Shown here piece after piece: positions 27,199-39,167 of a stretch of 64,000 nucleotides of DNA. Under the pieces are notes generated by a model. The model worked only from the letters and a program-made list of their open reading frames with translations, searched no databases and had not been told where the DNA came from. The stretch comes from Paraburkholderia susongensis (GTDB taxonomy: Bacteria; Pseudomonadota; Gammaproteobacteria; Burkholderiales; Burkholderiaceae). The stretch spans positions 124,001-188,000 of the forward strand of contig NZ_FXAT01000003.1 in assembly GCF_900177725.1 (NCBI RefSeq). The letters are read 5' to 3'. Position 1 is the first letter of the stretch; the number at the start of each line of letters is the position of its first letter. The translations under genes were made by a program, and so were the position numbers.

Positions 27199-28596
27199 AT
27201 GGTTCCAGCTTCCGCCACCCGCCGCTCCGTTCGCATGCCGCCTGAAGGCAATGGGCGGTCACGCGGCGTGCGCGCCTTGCGCTGGATCGCGGTGCTCGCG
27301 GCGGTGGCGATTCTGCACTGGATCGGCGCGCAGTGGTTCGAGCGCAATCGCATGGATCTGACTCCGGCCGATCACGAGCATGTGCCGGTGCAGGTTGCGT
27401 TGCTGACGCCTGAGCGGGTCGAGCGCCAACCCGAACACCAGCCCGCCGCGCCGCCGCACGCGCCTGCGCCGGCTCCTGCGCACAGGCCTGTGGCGAGTCC
27501 GCCGCGCGAACACGTGCTGACCGCGTTGCAGCCTGCCAGGCCAAACACGCCCGCGCAAGCTCCGGCATCGGAAGTGGCTGCGAGCGCACCGGCCGCTGCC
27601 GCTGGACCTAATGCCAACGCCAACGTCAATGCCAACGCGAACGCCGCAGCCAGCGCGCCCGCCGCGGCGAGCGCACCGCAAGCCTCGAAGGGCGTGAAGT
27701 TTTCGGTGCCGCCGTCCGCCGAACTCGAATACGACACGTTCTACAACGGCGTGCGCAATCAGCCCGGCACGATCCACTGGGCCAGCAATCCACAGAGCTA
27801 CGAAATGATCGTTTCGGTGCCGCTGCCATTCGTCGGTCCATTCGTGTTTTCGAGCCATGGCAGCATCGATGCGTTCGGTCTCGCGCCCGCGCAGTACAGC
27901 GAAAAGCGCGGCCGTCGCGCGGAAGACATTGCGATCTTCAATCGCACCGACAGAAAAATCGCCTTCACGCGCACACCCACGACGTTGCCGCTGCCCGACG
28001 GCGCGCAGGATCGCTTCAGCGTGGTGATGCAACTCGCGAGTCTCGTGCGTGGCGACCCTGACGCCTACAAGCCCGGTGTGACGCGGCAGTTTTTTGTCGT
28101 CGATAACGATAGTGGTGAGGACTGGCCGATCGAGACGATCGGCGACGAGACGATTCGCGCGGCGCAAGGCTACCTCGCAACACGCCATTTCAAACGCTTG
28201 CCCCGTCACGATGGCGACATGCGCCGCATCGACGTGTGGCTCGCGCCGTCGCTCGGCTGGCTGCCTGCGCGCATCCTGCAAACGGAGCCGAATGGCACGC
28301 AATTCGAACTCGTGTGGCGCGGCAAGCTTGGGCTCGATGGCGCGTCGCCGAATGGCGACGGCAATGGCGGTGCCGCTCCCGCGACGCCAGGCAACGCGCC
28401 CGCTTCGCCTGATAATCCGCCCGGCGGGTCCGGCAACACACCGGCGGCTACGCCAGGCAATGCGCCGACTGCTGCGCCAGCGCCAGGTAACGGTCCGGCG
28501 GGTCCGGCGGGTCCGGCGGCCGCCCCGGCAGTTATGCCCGACACCGCGCCCGCCGCCCCTGTCGACCCAACCGCGTCCGAAATCATCAAACCTTGA
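27199..28596 (+). CDS. DUF3108 domain protein with low-complexity arms
   Basis: A 465-residue envelope protein. A signal-anchor helix (about residues 27-42, WIAVLAAVAILHWIGAQW) is followed by a Pro/Ala/Asn-rich arm with an Asn-Ala repeat. A DUF3108-like beta-rich domain (about residues 170-390) follows, and then a Gly/Asn/Pro/Ala tail. DUF3108 proteins in beta-proteobacteria are uncharacterised periplasmic proteins. The ATG at 27199 is 40 bp after the IclR stop. An in-frame ATG at 27235 is equally possible, as neither has a clear ribosome site. The tail repeat (GNAPA, GNGPAG units) is unusual but in frame. Confidence 0.8.
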   Translation: MVPASATRRSVRMPPEGNGRSRGVRALRWIAVLAAVAILHWIGAQWFERNRMDLTPADHEHVPVQVALLTPERVERQPEHQPAAPPHAPAPAPAHRPVASPPREHVLTALQPARPNTPAQAPASEVAASAPAAAAGPNANANVNANANAAASAPAAASAPQASKGVKFSVPPSAELEYDTFYNGVRNQPGTIHWASNPQSYEMIVSVPLPFVGPFVFSSHGSIDAFGLAPAQYSEKRGRRAEDIAIFNRTDRKIAFTRTPTTLPLPDGAQDRFSVVMQLASLVRGDPDAYKPGVTRQFFVVDNDSGEDWPIETIGDETIRAAQGYLATRHFKRLPRHDGDMRRIDVWLAPSLGWLPARILQTEPNGTQFELVWRGKLGLDGASPNGDGNGGAAPATPGNAPASPDNPPGGSGNTPAATPGNAPTAAPAPGNGPAGPAGPAAAPAVMPDTAPAAPVDPTASEIIKP

Positions 28597-28719
28597 GCGT
28601 TCGAGGGCCAGGGCAAATTCGCCTGTGCAGCCTTGGGCATCCCCAGCTGGCTATTTCTGCAACGATTACACGGTATTACGCTATGACGTGCGCGGTCGCG
28701 CACGAAGCGTTCAGCGTGC

Positions 28720-28984
28720 GCGAACTGTCAGACGTTTTGCGAAGCAGCCCGACGCGCTCAGCCGCGCGCCGCCCGAACGCTTCGCGGCGACCTGCGAGGC
28801 TCTGCGCGATTTCGATCTGCGCGGCAGGCACGACACGGTCAGTTGCCCTACACTGACGGTAGCGGGCCGCCACGATACGGGCACGCCGTCTGCTGCCACG
28901 CAGGCGAGAGCGGACGCGCTCGAAGGCGCCCGCTCCTAGCCGTTCGATGCCGCGCATCTCGCGCCCATTGAGCAATCCCTCTGA
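28720..28984 (+). pseudogene. C-terminal relic of a 3-oxoadipate enol-lactonase-like hydrolase
   Basis: One frame reads PPERFAATCEALRDFDLRG, then PTLTVAGRHDTGTPSAAT and ALEGARS. This is the C-terminal pattern of PcaD-type alpha/beta hydrolases, including the acidic residue in AGRHD. A TAG stop at 28937-28939 interrupts it, and in the same frame the expected end, FDAAHLAPIEQ with the catalytic His, follows to 28984. No N-terminal half with the serine elbow is found upstream. This looks like a decayed catabolic gene. Confidence 0.7.
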
Positions 28985-29144
28985 TTTGCTGCATTGCTTG
29001 AATCGTTTCTGGAGAGGCCGGTCTAACCGTTAGGTTCGGAATTTTTACAAGTGTCAAACCGAACCCACCCCTTGAATTCCATCACACACGCTCCACCTAG
29101 GCTGCAGAAAGGGCAGGAGCCCAACGGAAAGAAGGAGTGTCGCC

Positions 29145-29402
29145 ATGCAAATGATTTACAACAGCCCCAACTATTGCGTTGTCGAGTTTCCGCCGCAGGA
29201 AGGCCTGATGGCCATGAAGTCGGGTGGCTATGAGATCGTCGACAAGAACATGCAGCGCGAAATCTATATCGACGGTGCGATGGCGGCGCGTTTTCGCGAG
29301 CATGTGCAGAAGCTGATCGAAGGCGAGCCCACGCTCGACGAGGTAGACGAATTCCTCGGCCAATTCGACAGCCTCATGCATCAACCCGTGGTTCTTCACT
29401 AA
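29145..29402 (+). CDS. DUF3567 protein
   Basis: An 85-residue cytosolic protein of the DUF3567 type seen across Burkholderiales. It begins MQMIYNSPNYCVVEFPPQEG and ends with an acidic helix, DEVDEFLGQFDSLM. A strong ribosome site AAGGAG stands seven bases before the ATG. It is a single-gene unit, closed by the terminator at 29512-29547. A TTGAAT at 29071-29076 lies upstream but has no convincing partner element. The function is unknown. Confidence 0.85.
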   Translation: MQMIYNSPNYCVVEFPPQEGLMAMKSGGYEIVDKNMQREIYIDGAMAARFREHVQKLIEGEPTLDEVDEFLGQFDSLMHQPVVLH

Positions 29403-29511
29403 CCTTATTCACTCATCGCAGGGTGGTTTTGGCTTAACGTTCTGGCGACATACATCGACCGCGCCGTCCGGTTCATCGGCGGCTTTCATCAGGCGGTCGG
29501 CAACAATGAAG

Positions 29512-29547
29512 CGGCCCGGCAGGCTTTTGTCTGCTGGGCCGTTTTTT
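29512..29547 (+). terminator. Intrinsic terminator after DUF3567
   Basis: An 11-bp stem (CGGCCCGGCAG with CTGCTGGGCCG, one G-U pair), an 8-nt loop and TTTTTT. It lies 110 bp past the DUF3567 stop. Confidence 0.9.
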
Positions 29548-29660
29548 ATGGACTGCTTTGCGTGGGGCTTCGCGGCGGCCGCCCCACGCCGGGCGCATCC
29601 GCCCATCAGCGGCTACAATGACAGGTTTCCCGCAAACGCCGGCGCAAGCCCTCGTCCGCC

Positions 29661-30731
29661 ATGAACCAGCCTGCTCAAACCGCCACGCCAGTCCGCTCCG
29701 AGCCCACCTACACGCGCGGCGCGGCGCTGCCCGCGCTCCTGAACTCGCGCATCCTGATTCTCGACGGCGCCATGGGCACGATGATCCAGCGCTACAAGCT
29801 CGACGAAGCCCGCTATCGCGGCGAGCGCTTCAAGGACTACGAGCGCGACATCAAGGGCAACAACGAACTGCTGTCGATCACGCAGCCGCAGATCATCGCC
29901 GAGATTCACGAGCAGTATCTGGCGGCGGGAGCGGACATCATCGAAACGAACACGTTCGGTGCGACCACGGTTGCGCAGGCCGACTACGGCATGGAAGCGC
30001 TTGCCATCGAGATGAATCTCGAATCGGCGAAGCTCGCGCGCGCCGCGTGCGACAAATACTCGACACCGGACAAGCCGCGCTTCGTCGCCGGCGCGATCGG
30101 ACCGACGCCGAAAACCGCGAGCATTTCCCCGGACGTGAACGATCCGGGCGCGCGCAACGTGACCTTCGACGAACTGCACGCGGCCTATTACGAGCAGGCA
30201 AAAGCGCTGCTCGACGGTGGCGCGGATCTGTTCCTCGTCGAAACGATCTTCGACACGCTCAACGCCAAGGCCGCGCTCTTCGCGCTCGACGAACTGTTCG
30301 AAAACACCGGCGAGCGCCTGCCGATCATGATCTCGGGCACAGTCACGGACGCATCGGGCCGCATCCTGTCGGGCCAGACCGTCGAAGCGTTCTGGAACTC
30401 GCTGCGTCACGCGAAGCCGCTCACGTTCGGCCTGAACTGCGCGCTCGGCGCGGCGCTGATGCGCCCGTACATCGCCGAACTCGCGAAGCTCTGCGACACC
30501 TATGTGTCGTGCTATCCGAACGCAGGCCTGCCGAATCCGATGAGCGACACCGGCTTCGACGAACTGCCCGCCGATACCTCGGGCCTGCTCAAGGAATTCG
30601 CCGAAGCGGGTCTCGTGAATATCGCGGGCGGCTGCTGCGGCACGACGCCCGAGCACATCGCGGCCATCGCGAAGGCGCTCGCCGAACTGAAGCCGCGCAA
30701 ATGGCCGGCTCACTATCGCGAGGCGGCCTGA
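29661..30731 (+). CDS. metH: Methionine synthase, homocysteine-binding subunit (split MetH, part 1)
   Basis: A 356-residue homocysteine S-methyltransferase domain, equivalent to the N-terminal module of E. coli MetH. Zinc-binding cysteines are Cys260 (GLNCALGA) and Cys325-Cys326 ([10 protein letters not shown]). The N-terminal [14 protein letters not shown] is the family signature. The other MetH domains are in the next gene, 109 bp downstream on the same strand. Together they make methionine from homocysteine and methyltetrahydrofolate. The frame is clean, with no sign of a recent frameshift, so the split is stable. No cobalamin or SAH riboswitch was recognised upstream. Confidence 0.93.
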   Translation: MNQPAQTATPVRSEPTYTRGAALPALLNSRILILDGAMGTMIQRYKLDEARYRGERFKDYERDIKGNNELLSITQPQIIAEIHEQYLAAGADIIETNTFGATTVAQADYGMEALAIEMNLESAKLARAACDKYSTPDKPRFVAGAIGPTPKTASISPDVNDPGARNVTFDELHAAYYEQAKALLDGGADLFLVETIFDTLNAKAALFALDELFENTGERLPIMISGTVTDASGRILSGQTVEAFWNSLRHAKPLTFGLNCALGAALMRPYIAELAKLCDTYVSCYPNAGLPNPMSDTGFDELPADTSGLLKEFAEAGLVNIAGGCCGTTPEHIAAIAKALAELKPRKWPAHYREAA

Positions 30732-30840
30732 ACAACGGCCGCCGCGAACCGCTCCAGCCGCACGGCACGATACGAACGGCACGCGACACCCGCACGCCCC
30801 ACGACGCCCCTTAACGCACGCACCGACTCGCACCCACGCC

Positions 30841-33558
<2,718 letters not shown>

Positions 33559-33755
33559 GCGGCGGTGCAGGGCGTGGCCGGACGCTCCGCCGCGTGACCC
33601 GGCGCGGCGCGCCACCCACTATATCGGCCCCGAAAGGCTGAATATTTGCGCCAGCGGAATTTTCGGCTTTGTAGACTGAGTCGGCTTTCACCCTGTCAGG
33701 CGCGACCAGAACGCGCCGGCTCATCGAGGTTGCAACCGTCAACGGAGAAAATCGT

Positions 33756-33965
33756 ATGAAGAAGCTGACGCTGTTATTGACCGCTGTTTCGCTGGCCGCG
33801 GGCGCTTCCGTAGCGCTCGCGCAGCCCGCCGCGCCGGGTGGATCGAGCGCGGTCAGCTCGTACTCGGCGCCGACCGAGGCGCACGTGAAGAAGCCGAAGA
33901 AGAAGAAAATGAAGAAGGGCGAGTCCGCATCGGCGACCGCGCCGGCGGCAGCCGCGAGCCAATAA
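33756..33965 (+). CDS. Small secreted lysine-rich protein
   Basis: A 69-residue protein with a signal peptide (MKKLTLLLTAVSLAAGASVA, cleavage likely after ALAQ) and a short mature region rich in Ser, Ala, Pro and a Lys cluster (KKPKKKKMKKG). AACGGAG lies about eight bases before the ATG. It has its own terminator at 34011-34040, so it is an independent unit. I do not recognise a family. A basic exported peptide of this type could bind nucleic acid or envelope polymers, which is speculation. Confidence 0.7.
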   Translation: MKKLTLLLTAVSLAAGASVALAQPAAPGGSSAVSSYSAPTEAHVKKPKKKKMKKGESASATAPAAAASQ

Positions 33966-34010
33966 GCGGCGCAACGAGCAGCGCGGCCCGCTCGGACCTT
34001 TGAATGACGA

Positions 34011-34040
34011 AGAGCCCGCATCGAGCGGGCTCTTTTTCTT
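34011..34040 (+). terminator. Intrinsic terminator after the lysine-rich protein
   Basis: A 9-bp perfect stem AGAGCCCGC with GCGGGCTCT, a 5-nt loop, then TTTTCTTT. It lies 46 bp after the stop. Confidence 0.92.
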
Positions 34041-34132
34041 TGCTGCGCTGAACTGCCGAACATCCGCACCGAAGAGCCGCACCGGGGACCATCGCGCCGC
34101 GGCGCCCGGCATTCAGCCCCGCCGCGCGGGAA

Positions 34133-34459
34133 TCACAGCCCCCAGACGATATCCGCGTTTTCCTTCTGCGCCGCACGCAGCATGTCGAGGAACGGATATG
34201 CGCGCTGCGCGAGTCCCGGCGGAATCTCGTGATGCTCGTGGTCGTCCTCGCCTTCGTGGAAATGGCCGTCGTGCTCGGCGCGCTCCCGCTTGTCGAAGGT
34301 GATCGCCGCTTCGAGCTTCTCGATGGCTGAGCCCAGTTCCTCGTGAGTGATAACGCCCCGCTCCCCAAGGCGCTTGCCAACAATGCCGACGAGATACTGA
34401 GCGAGATTCTCCAGCATCATCACGTCCGGACTAGCGTGGCACTTGAAAGTAATCAGCAT
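34133..34459 (-). CDS. DUF1840 protein
   Basis: A 108-residue cytosolic protein of the DUF1840 type. The conserved N-terminus LITFKCHASPDVMML and the C-terminal RAYPFLDMLRAAQKENADI frame a variable histidine/acid-rich loop (HDGHFHEGEDDHEHHE) that could bind metal. AGGGA sits six bases upstream of the chosen ATG at 34459. It is convergent with the small lysine-rich gene. The promoter at 34586-34614 points to it. The function is unknown. Confidence 0.85.
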   Translation of the reverse strand: MLITFKCHASPDVMMLENLAQYLVGIVGKRLGERGVITHEELGSAIEKLEAAITFDKRERAEHDGHFHEGEDDHEHHEIPPGLAQRAYPFLDMLRAAQKENADIVWGL

Positions 34460-34922
34460 GACTGTTCCCTGTTTCATTATGTCGGGTTGACGCACGAGCG
34501 GCCCGAGGGCCGCGCCAGCGCGCACATGACGCGGCTCACCGTGCAGGCGCGGCGGCCACGGCCCCTGTCGGGCATCTCATTGAACATATTAGCACCTGCT
34601 AAAATCCGTCTGAACGGAAAAGCGCGCCGCCATGCGCCGCGTGCAGCGAAGCTGCGACGAGCCTACGCAAGTGCACGGCCGGGGGTGGCGAAGTCATGGG
34701 CCGCAACGCGCATGCCACGCGAGCGAACTCAACGGCCAGTCGCCGTGCGTTGCCCGCTGCGCCGCATCGCGGGTAACGCTGCGGGTGAAGCACCTGCGGC
34801 ACCTGCCGGCGCCCGGCATGAGCGCCGCGACGCTCGCCGCAACGCTTTCCATGCTCCCGACACCGGCCACGGCCGGCGCCTCTTTCGCCTTACCGGATTG
34901 CCTCACTGGACTTGCAACAAGC
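34460..34922. other. 463-bp intergenic region between divergent DUF1840 and argS
   Basis: Apart from the promoter/palindrome at 34586-34614 no feature is recognised. A plus-strand TAAAAT (34600-34605) could be the -10 of argS, but no -35 fits at 17 bases. An open frame runs across the region in the argS frame but is Arg/Pro-rich and not conserved-looking. Confidence 0.5.
34586..34614 (-). promoter_or_regulatory. Promoter with overlapping palindrome, upstream of DUF1840
   Basis: Read on the minus strand, TTCAGA (34609-34614) and TAATAT (34586-34591) are 17 bases apart, a plausible sigma-70 pair. A perfect 14-bp palindrome, TTAGCACCTGCTAA (34589-34602), overlaps the -10 and spacer, as an operator would. 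The bound regulator is unknown. Confidence 0.45.
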
Positions 34923-36713
34923 ATGCTGCCCGCACATAAACAAACTCTCGAAACACTGCTCGCCGAGACGGTGAAGCAGGTCGCGCTCGCCACGCAAGGC
35001 GCGAGCGAAGCCGCTTTCGTATCGCCCGGCATCGCGCTCGAGCGCCCGAAAGTCGCCGCGCACGGCGACGTCGCCTGCAACGTCGCGATGCAGCTCGCCA
35101 AGCCGCTGCGCGCCAATCCGCGCCAGCTCGCGCAACAGATCGTCGACGCGCTGCTCGCGCATCCACAGGCCAAGGGCCTCGTCGAAACCGCCGAAGTGGC
35201 GGGCCCCGGCTTCATCAACCTGCGCCTCACGGCCGCGGCCAAGCAGGGCGTGATCGCCACTGTGCTCGCCGAAAAGAACGCCTACGGCCGCTCGCAGCGC
35301 GACGCCGGCAAGCACGTGCTGATCGAGTTCGTGTCGGCCAACCCGACCGGACCGCTGCACGTCGGCCACGGCCGCCAGGCCGCGCTCGGCGACGCGCTCG
35401 CCAACGTGCTGGCCTCGCAGGGCTGGGACGTGCACCGCGAGTTCTACTACAACGACGCCGGCGTGCAGATCCACACGCTCGCGCTGTCGACCCAGGCGCG
35501 CGCGCGCGGCCTCGCCCCCGGCGACGCAGGCTGGCCCGCGTCGGCCTACAACGGCGAGTACATCGCCGACATCGCGCGGGACTACCTGAACGGCGTCACG
35601 GTCGAGGCGAGCGACGGCGCGCCCGTCACCGGCGCGCGCGACGTCGAGGACCTCGAGGCGATTCGCCGCTTCGCGGTCGCGTACCTGCGCCGCGAGCAGG
35701 ACATGGACCTGCAGGCGTTCGGCGTGAAGTTCGACCAGTACTACCTGGAATCGTCGCTATACACGGAAGGCCGCGTCGAGAAAACCGTGCAGGCGCTGAT
35801 CGCCGCCGGCAAGACCTACGAGCAGGAAGGCGCGCTGTGGCTGCGCACCACCGACGACGGCGACGACAAAGACCGCGTCATGCGCAAGACCGACGGCACC
35901 TACACGTACTTCGTGCCGGACGTCGCCTATCACGTCGCGAAGTGGGAACGCGGCTTCACCAAGGTCATCAACGTGCAGGGCTCGGACCACCACGGCACGA
36001 TCGCGCGCGTGCGCGCGGGCCTGCAAGGTCTCGGCATCGGCATTCCGAAGGGTTACCCCGACTACATCCTGCACAAGATGGTCACGGTCATGCGCAACGG
36101 TGAGGAAGTGAAAATCTCCAAGCGCGCCGGCAGCTACGTGACGGTGCGCGACCTGATCGAATGGTCGGGCGGCGCGACGCCGGGCTCGGAAGCGGCGGTC
36201 GATCTGATCGACGAGGAAACGATTCGCCGCGGCCGCGACGCGGTGCGCTTCTTCCTGATCTCGCGCAAGGCGGACACGGAATTCGTGTTCGACATCGACC
36301 TCGCGTTGAAACAGAACGACGAGAATCCGGTCCACTACGTGCAGTACGCGCATGCGCGCATCTGCTCGGTGATCGCCGAGTGCAACACGCGCTACGGTCT
36401 CGACGAAAGCACGCTCGCGAGCGTCGATCTGGCACCGCTCACGAGCGAGCGCGCCATGGCGCTGCTCAACAAGCTCGCCGAGTTCCCGGACATGCTCCAG
36501 CACGCCGCCGACGAACTCGCGCCGCACGCGGTCGCGTTCTATCTGCGCGACCTCGCAGGGGAATTCCACTCGTTCTACAATGACAGAGCCGAGCGTGTGC
36601 TGGTCGACGATGCGGCCGAGCGCAATGCACGCGTCGCGCTGCTCGCGGCCACGCGCCAGGTGCTGGCCAACGGTCTCGCGACGATTGGCGTCTCCGCTCC
36701 CGTCAAGATGTAA
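34923..36713 (+). CDS. argS: Arginyl-tRNA synthetase
   Basis: A 596-residue class I aminoacyl-tRNA synthetase. The HIGH-equivalent is HVGHGRQAA in [14 protein letters not shown], and a KMSK-like loop is [10 protein letters not shown]. The N-terminal Add1 domain begins [12 protein letters not shown] and the C-terminal anticodon-binding DALR domain ends [10 protein letters not shown]. It charges tRNA-Arg. The start ATG at 34923 is taken because homology starts at MLPAHKQ, while the open frame extends about 290 bp upstream without family resemblance. A SPOR protein and dsbA follow on the same strand. Confidence 0.97.
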   Translation: MLPAHKQTLETLLAETVKQVALATQGASEAAFVSPGIALERPKVAAHGDVACNVAMQLAKPLRANPRQLAQQIVDALLAHPQAKGLVETAEVAGPGFINLRLTAAAKQGVIATVLAEKNAYGRSQRDAGKHVLIEFVSANPTGPLHVGHGRQAALGDALANVLASQGWDVHREFYYNDAGVQIHTLALSTQARARGLAPGDAGWPASAYNGEYIADIARDYLNGVTVEASDGAPVTGARDVEDLEAIRRFAVAYLRREQDMDLQAFGVKFDQYYLESSLYTEGRVEKTVQALIAAGKTYEQEGALWLRTTDDGDDKDRVMRKTDGTYTYFVPDVAYHVAKWERGFTKVINVQGSDHHGTIARVRAGLQGLGIGIPKGYPDYILHKMVTVMRNGEEVKISKRAGSYVTVRDLIEWSGGATPGSEAAVDLIDEETIRRGRDAVRFFLISRKADTEFVFDIDLALKQNDENPVHYVQYAHARICSVIAECNTRYGLDESTLASVDLAPLTSERAMALLNKLAEFPDMLQHAADELAPHAVAFYLRDLAGEFHSFYNDRAERVLVDDAAERNARVALLAATRQVLANGLATIGVSAPVKM

Positions 36714-36745
36714 CTCCTCCGGCGCAACATGCACGCGGCCGTCGT

Positions 36746-36751
36746 TATAAT
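36746..36751 (+). promoter_or_regulatory. -10 element upstream of SPOR-domain gene
   Basis: A perfect TATAAT lies 33 bp after the argS stop and about 42 bp before the SPOR gene ATG. Inverted CGGCCG units flank it. The -35 region is poor, so the promoter strength is uncertain. Confidence 0.4.
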
Positions 36752-36792
36752 CGGCGGCCGTTCCTGGATTCTTTTTGCAGGTGATTCGTACG

Positions 36793-37569
36793 ATGGCAAA
36801 ACCACGCCGCACAACAAAGCAATCGAAGCAAACCGGGGGCACGTTTCTCGGTATCGTGCTAGGCCTGATCGTCGGCCTGGCGATCGCGGTAGTGGTGGCG
36901 CTGTATATCACCCGTGCGCCCACGCCGTTCGTCTCGAAGGTCGCGCCGCCCGCTACGCCTGACAACGGCGCGAGCCAGGCGCAATACGACCCGAACCGTC
37001 CGCTGCAAGGCAAGACGCCGGGCCAGCCGGTGCCGCAGGCCGCGCAACCCGCGCCGCCGAACACCGCGCCGGGCCAGACCAATGCGCAAACCCAGTCGGG
37101 CATGCTCGAAGAGCCGCAGATCGTCGAAGTGCCGCCGTCGGCCGGCAATGCGAACAACAACGGCACGGCGGTCGCGCCGAAGCCCGCGCAAGACAATGGC
37201 ACCGGCGGAATCGTCGAGCCGGCCCCGGTGAAGAAGCCGCAGGCATCGAGCGCGCCGGCCACCACCACCGCGGCCAACACGCCCAACGCGAAGCCGGGTT
37301 TGCCCGCCGTGCCGTCGCCAGGCGACGCGAACACCGGCTACTTCCTGCAGGTGGGCGCCTACAAGACCGCCGCCGACGCCGAACAGCAGCGCGCGCGCCT
37401 CGCGTTCCAGGGCTTCGAATCGAAGGTAACGCAGCGCGACGCGGGCGGCGTGACGTACTACCGCGTGCGCATCGGGCCGTTCTCGAAGTTCGAGGACATG
37501 AATTCGAGCCGTCAGCGTCTGTCGGACGCGGGCGTCGACACCGCTGTGATCCGCTTCACCAAACAATAA
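36793..37569 (+). CDS. SPOR-domain cell-division protein, FtsN-like
   Basis: A 258-residue bitopic inner-membrane protein. A short basic cytoplasmic tail, one membrane helix (about residues 17-40, LGIVLGLIVGLAIAVVVALY), a long Pro/Ala/Asn-rich periplasmic linker and a C-terminal SPOR domain (about 185-258, GYFLQVGAYKTAADAEQQRA) give the FtsN layout. SPOR domains bind denuded peptidoglycan at the division septum. AGGTGA eight bases before the ATG supports the start. The same argS-SPOR-dsbA order is common in beta-proteobacteria, from what I recall. Confidence 0.88.
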   Translation: MAKPRRTTKQSKQTGGTFLGIVLGLIVGLAIAVVVALYITRAPTPFVSKVAPPATPDNGASQAQYDPNRPLQGKTPGQPVPQAAQPAPPNTAPGQTNAQTQSGMLEEPQIVEVPPSAGNANNNGTAVAPKPAQDNGTGGIVEPAPVKKPQASSAPATTTAANTPNAKPGLPAVPSPGDANTGYFLQVGAYKTAADAEQQRARLAFQGFESKVTQRDAGGVTYYRVRIGPFSKFEDMNSSRQRLSDAGVDTAVIRFTKQ

Positions 37570-37677
37570 GCAAACGGTAACGCAGGCGCGCGCGGCCGCC
37601 GAACTATCGGCGCGCGGCGCGTGTCACAAGCACGATGGCCGCCCCGCATGACAGCAGCGGTCACGCCGAATCCGAAA

Positions 37678-37710
37678 AACGGTGACGGGCATTTGCGTGG
37701 CGTCACCGTT
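37678..37710 (+). promoter_or_regulatory. Perfect inverted repeat in the dsbA leader
   Basis: AACGGTGACG and CGTCACCGTT form a perfect 10-bp stem with a 13-nt loop, ending 26 bp before the dsbA ATG. No T run follows, so it is not a simple terminator. It could be an operator or a leader structure affecting dsbA translation. Confidence 0.45.
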
Positions 37711-37736
37711 CTACCGCCTACCTGGGTCAACACAAC

Positions 37737-38375
37737 ATGAAAAAACTGCTGAGCATTCTGTTTCTCTCGTTGGGCCTCGTCGCCGCCACGGCGCACGCGT
37801 CCCCGACCGCGCCGGTCGCCGGCAAGGACTACACCGTGCTGGCCTCGCCGCAGCCCACCGACGTGCCGGCGGGCAAGATCGAAGTCACCGAGTTCTTCTG
37901 GTACGGCTGCCCGCACTGCAACGAATTCAACCCGTTCCTCGAAGCATGGGTGAAGAAGCAGGCTCCGGACGTCGTGTTCCGCCGCGTGCCGGTCGCCTTC
38001 CGCGACGACTTCATCCCGCACTCGAAGATGTACCACGCGCTCGACGCGCTCGGCCTCGCCAACGAACTCACGCCGAAGGTCTTCAACGAAATCCACGTCA
38101 ACAAGGACTATCTGCTGACGCCGGAAGACCAGGTCAAATTCCTCTCGAAGCTCGGCGTCGATCCGAAGAAGTACATGGAAGCGTACAACTCGTTCTCCAC
38201 GCAAAGCGCGCTGCAGAAGGACAAGAAGCTGCTCGACGACTACAGGATCGACGGCGTGCCGACGCTCGCGGTGCAGGGCAAGTATGAAACCGGTCCGGCC
38301 GCGACCAACAGCTTGCCGGGCACGATCCAGGTGCTCGACTACCTGGTCGCACAGGTCCGCGCCAAGAAGATGTAA
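37737..38375 (+). CDS. dsbA: Periplasmic thiol:disulfide interchange protein DsbA
   Basis: A 212-residue thioredoxin-fold oxidase. A signal peptide (MKKLLSILFLSLGLVAATAHA) precedes the mature chain. The active site is Cys58-Pro-His-Cys61, and the cis-proline loop is GVPT. It donates disulfides to secreted proteins and is reoxidised by DsbB, which is not in the window. It stands alone downstream of the SPOR gene after a 167-bp gap with a hairpin, suggesting its own control. Confidence 0.96.
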   Translation: MKKLLSILFLSLGLVAATAHASPTAPVAGKDYTVLASPQPTDVPAGKIEVTEFFWYGCPHCNEFNPFLEAWVKKQAPDVVFRRVPVAFRDDFIPHSKMYHALDALGLANELTPKVFNEIHVNKDYLLTPEDQVKFLSKLGVDPKKYMEAYNSFSTQSALQKDKKLLDDYRIDGVPTLAVQGKYETGPAATNSLPGTIQVLDYLVAQVRAKKM

Positions 38376-38390
38376 AAACGAGGCGCCGGA

Positions 38391-39164
38391 ATGACTTCAT
38401 CGCTGAAGGTTTTCATTACCGGCGCTTCGAGCGGCATCGGCCTCGCGCTCGCCGGCGAATACGCCCGGCGCGGCGCGATTCTCGGCCTCGTTGCCCGCCG
38501 CGGCGATGCGCTCGCCGCCTTCCAGCAGTCCCATCCCCAGAACACCGTCTCGATCTACCCCGTCGACGTGCGCGACGCGGAGGCACTCGCCGATGCGGCC
38601 GCGCAGTTCATCGCGCAGCACGGCCAGCCCGACATCGTGATCGCCAATGCCGGCATCAGCCGCGGCGCGCTCACCGGTCACGGCGACCTGCGCACGTTCC
38701 GCGAAGTGATGGACATCAACTACTTCGGCATGGTCGCGACGTTCGAGCCGTTCGCCGCCGCGATGGCGGCCGCGAGGCACGGCACGCTGGTCGGCATTGC
38801 GAGCGTCGCGGGCGTGCGCGGCTTACCGGGCTCGGGCGCGTATAGCGCGTCGAAGTCGGCGGCGCTCAAGTATCTCGAGGCGTTGCGCGTCGAGATGCGG
38901 CCGCAGGGCGTCGGCGTCGTGACGATCGCGCCCGGCTATATCCGCACGCCGATGACCGAGCACAACCCGTACTCGATGCCGTTCATCATGGACGCGGACC
39001 GGTTCGCGGTGAAAGTCGCGCAGGCGGTCGAACGGCAGACCGCGTTCGCGGTGTTCCCGTGGCAGATGCGCATTGCCGCGATGCTGCTGCACGTGCTGCC
39101 GCGCTGGCTCTACGACCGCGTGTTCGAACGCGCGCCGCGCAAGCCGCGCGCCGCCACCGAGTAG
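38391..39164 (+). CDS. Short-chain dehydrogenase/reductase
   Basis: A 257-residue classical SDR. The cofactor motif is TGASSGIG, with NAG at IVIANAGISRG and the active-site YSASK (AYSASKSAALKYL) plus a serine in GIASVAGVRG. An Arg pair after the second strand (VARRGD) suggests NADP(H). The C-terminal region has hydrophobic helices, common in membrane-associated SDRs. GAGG seven bases upstream supports the ATG. The gene follows dsbA by 15 bp and the BtuF-like gene begins 3 bp after it. The substrate is unknown. Confidence 0.88.
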   Translation: MTSSLKVFITGASSGIGLALAGEYARRGAILGLVARRGDALAAFQQSHPQNTVSIYPVDVRDAEALADAAAQFIAQHGQPDIVIANAGISRGALTGHGDLRTFREVMDINYFGMVATFEPFAAAMAAARHGTLVGIASVAGVRGLPGSGAYSASKSAALKYLEALRVEMRPQGVGVVTIAPGYIRTPMTEHNPYSMPFIMDADRFAVKVAQAVERQTAFAVFPWQMRIAAMLLHVLPRWLYDRVFERAPRKPRAATE

Positions 39165-39167
39165 ACC

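Noticed and set aside
29071..29100. Heat-shock-type promoter (CTTGAAT-N13-CTCCACCT) before DUF3567
   Set aside because: The downstream half matches only loosely, so it cannot be told from chance.
29403..29660. Cobalamin or SAH riboswitch upstream of split metH
   Set aside because: No B12 box or SAH-type conserved core was seen. A DUF3567 terminator occupies the middle of the region.
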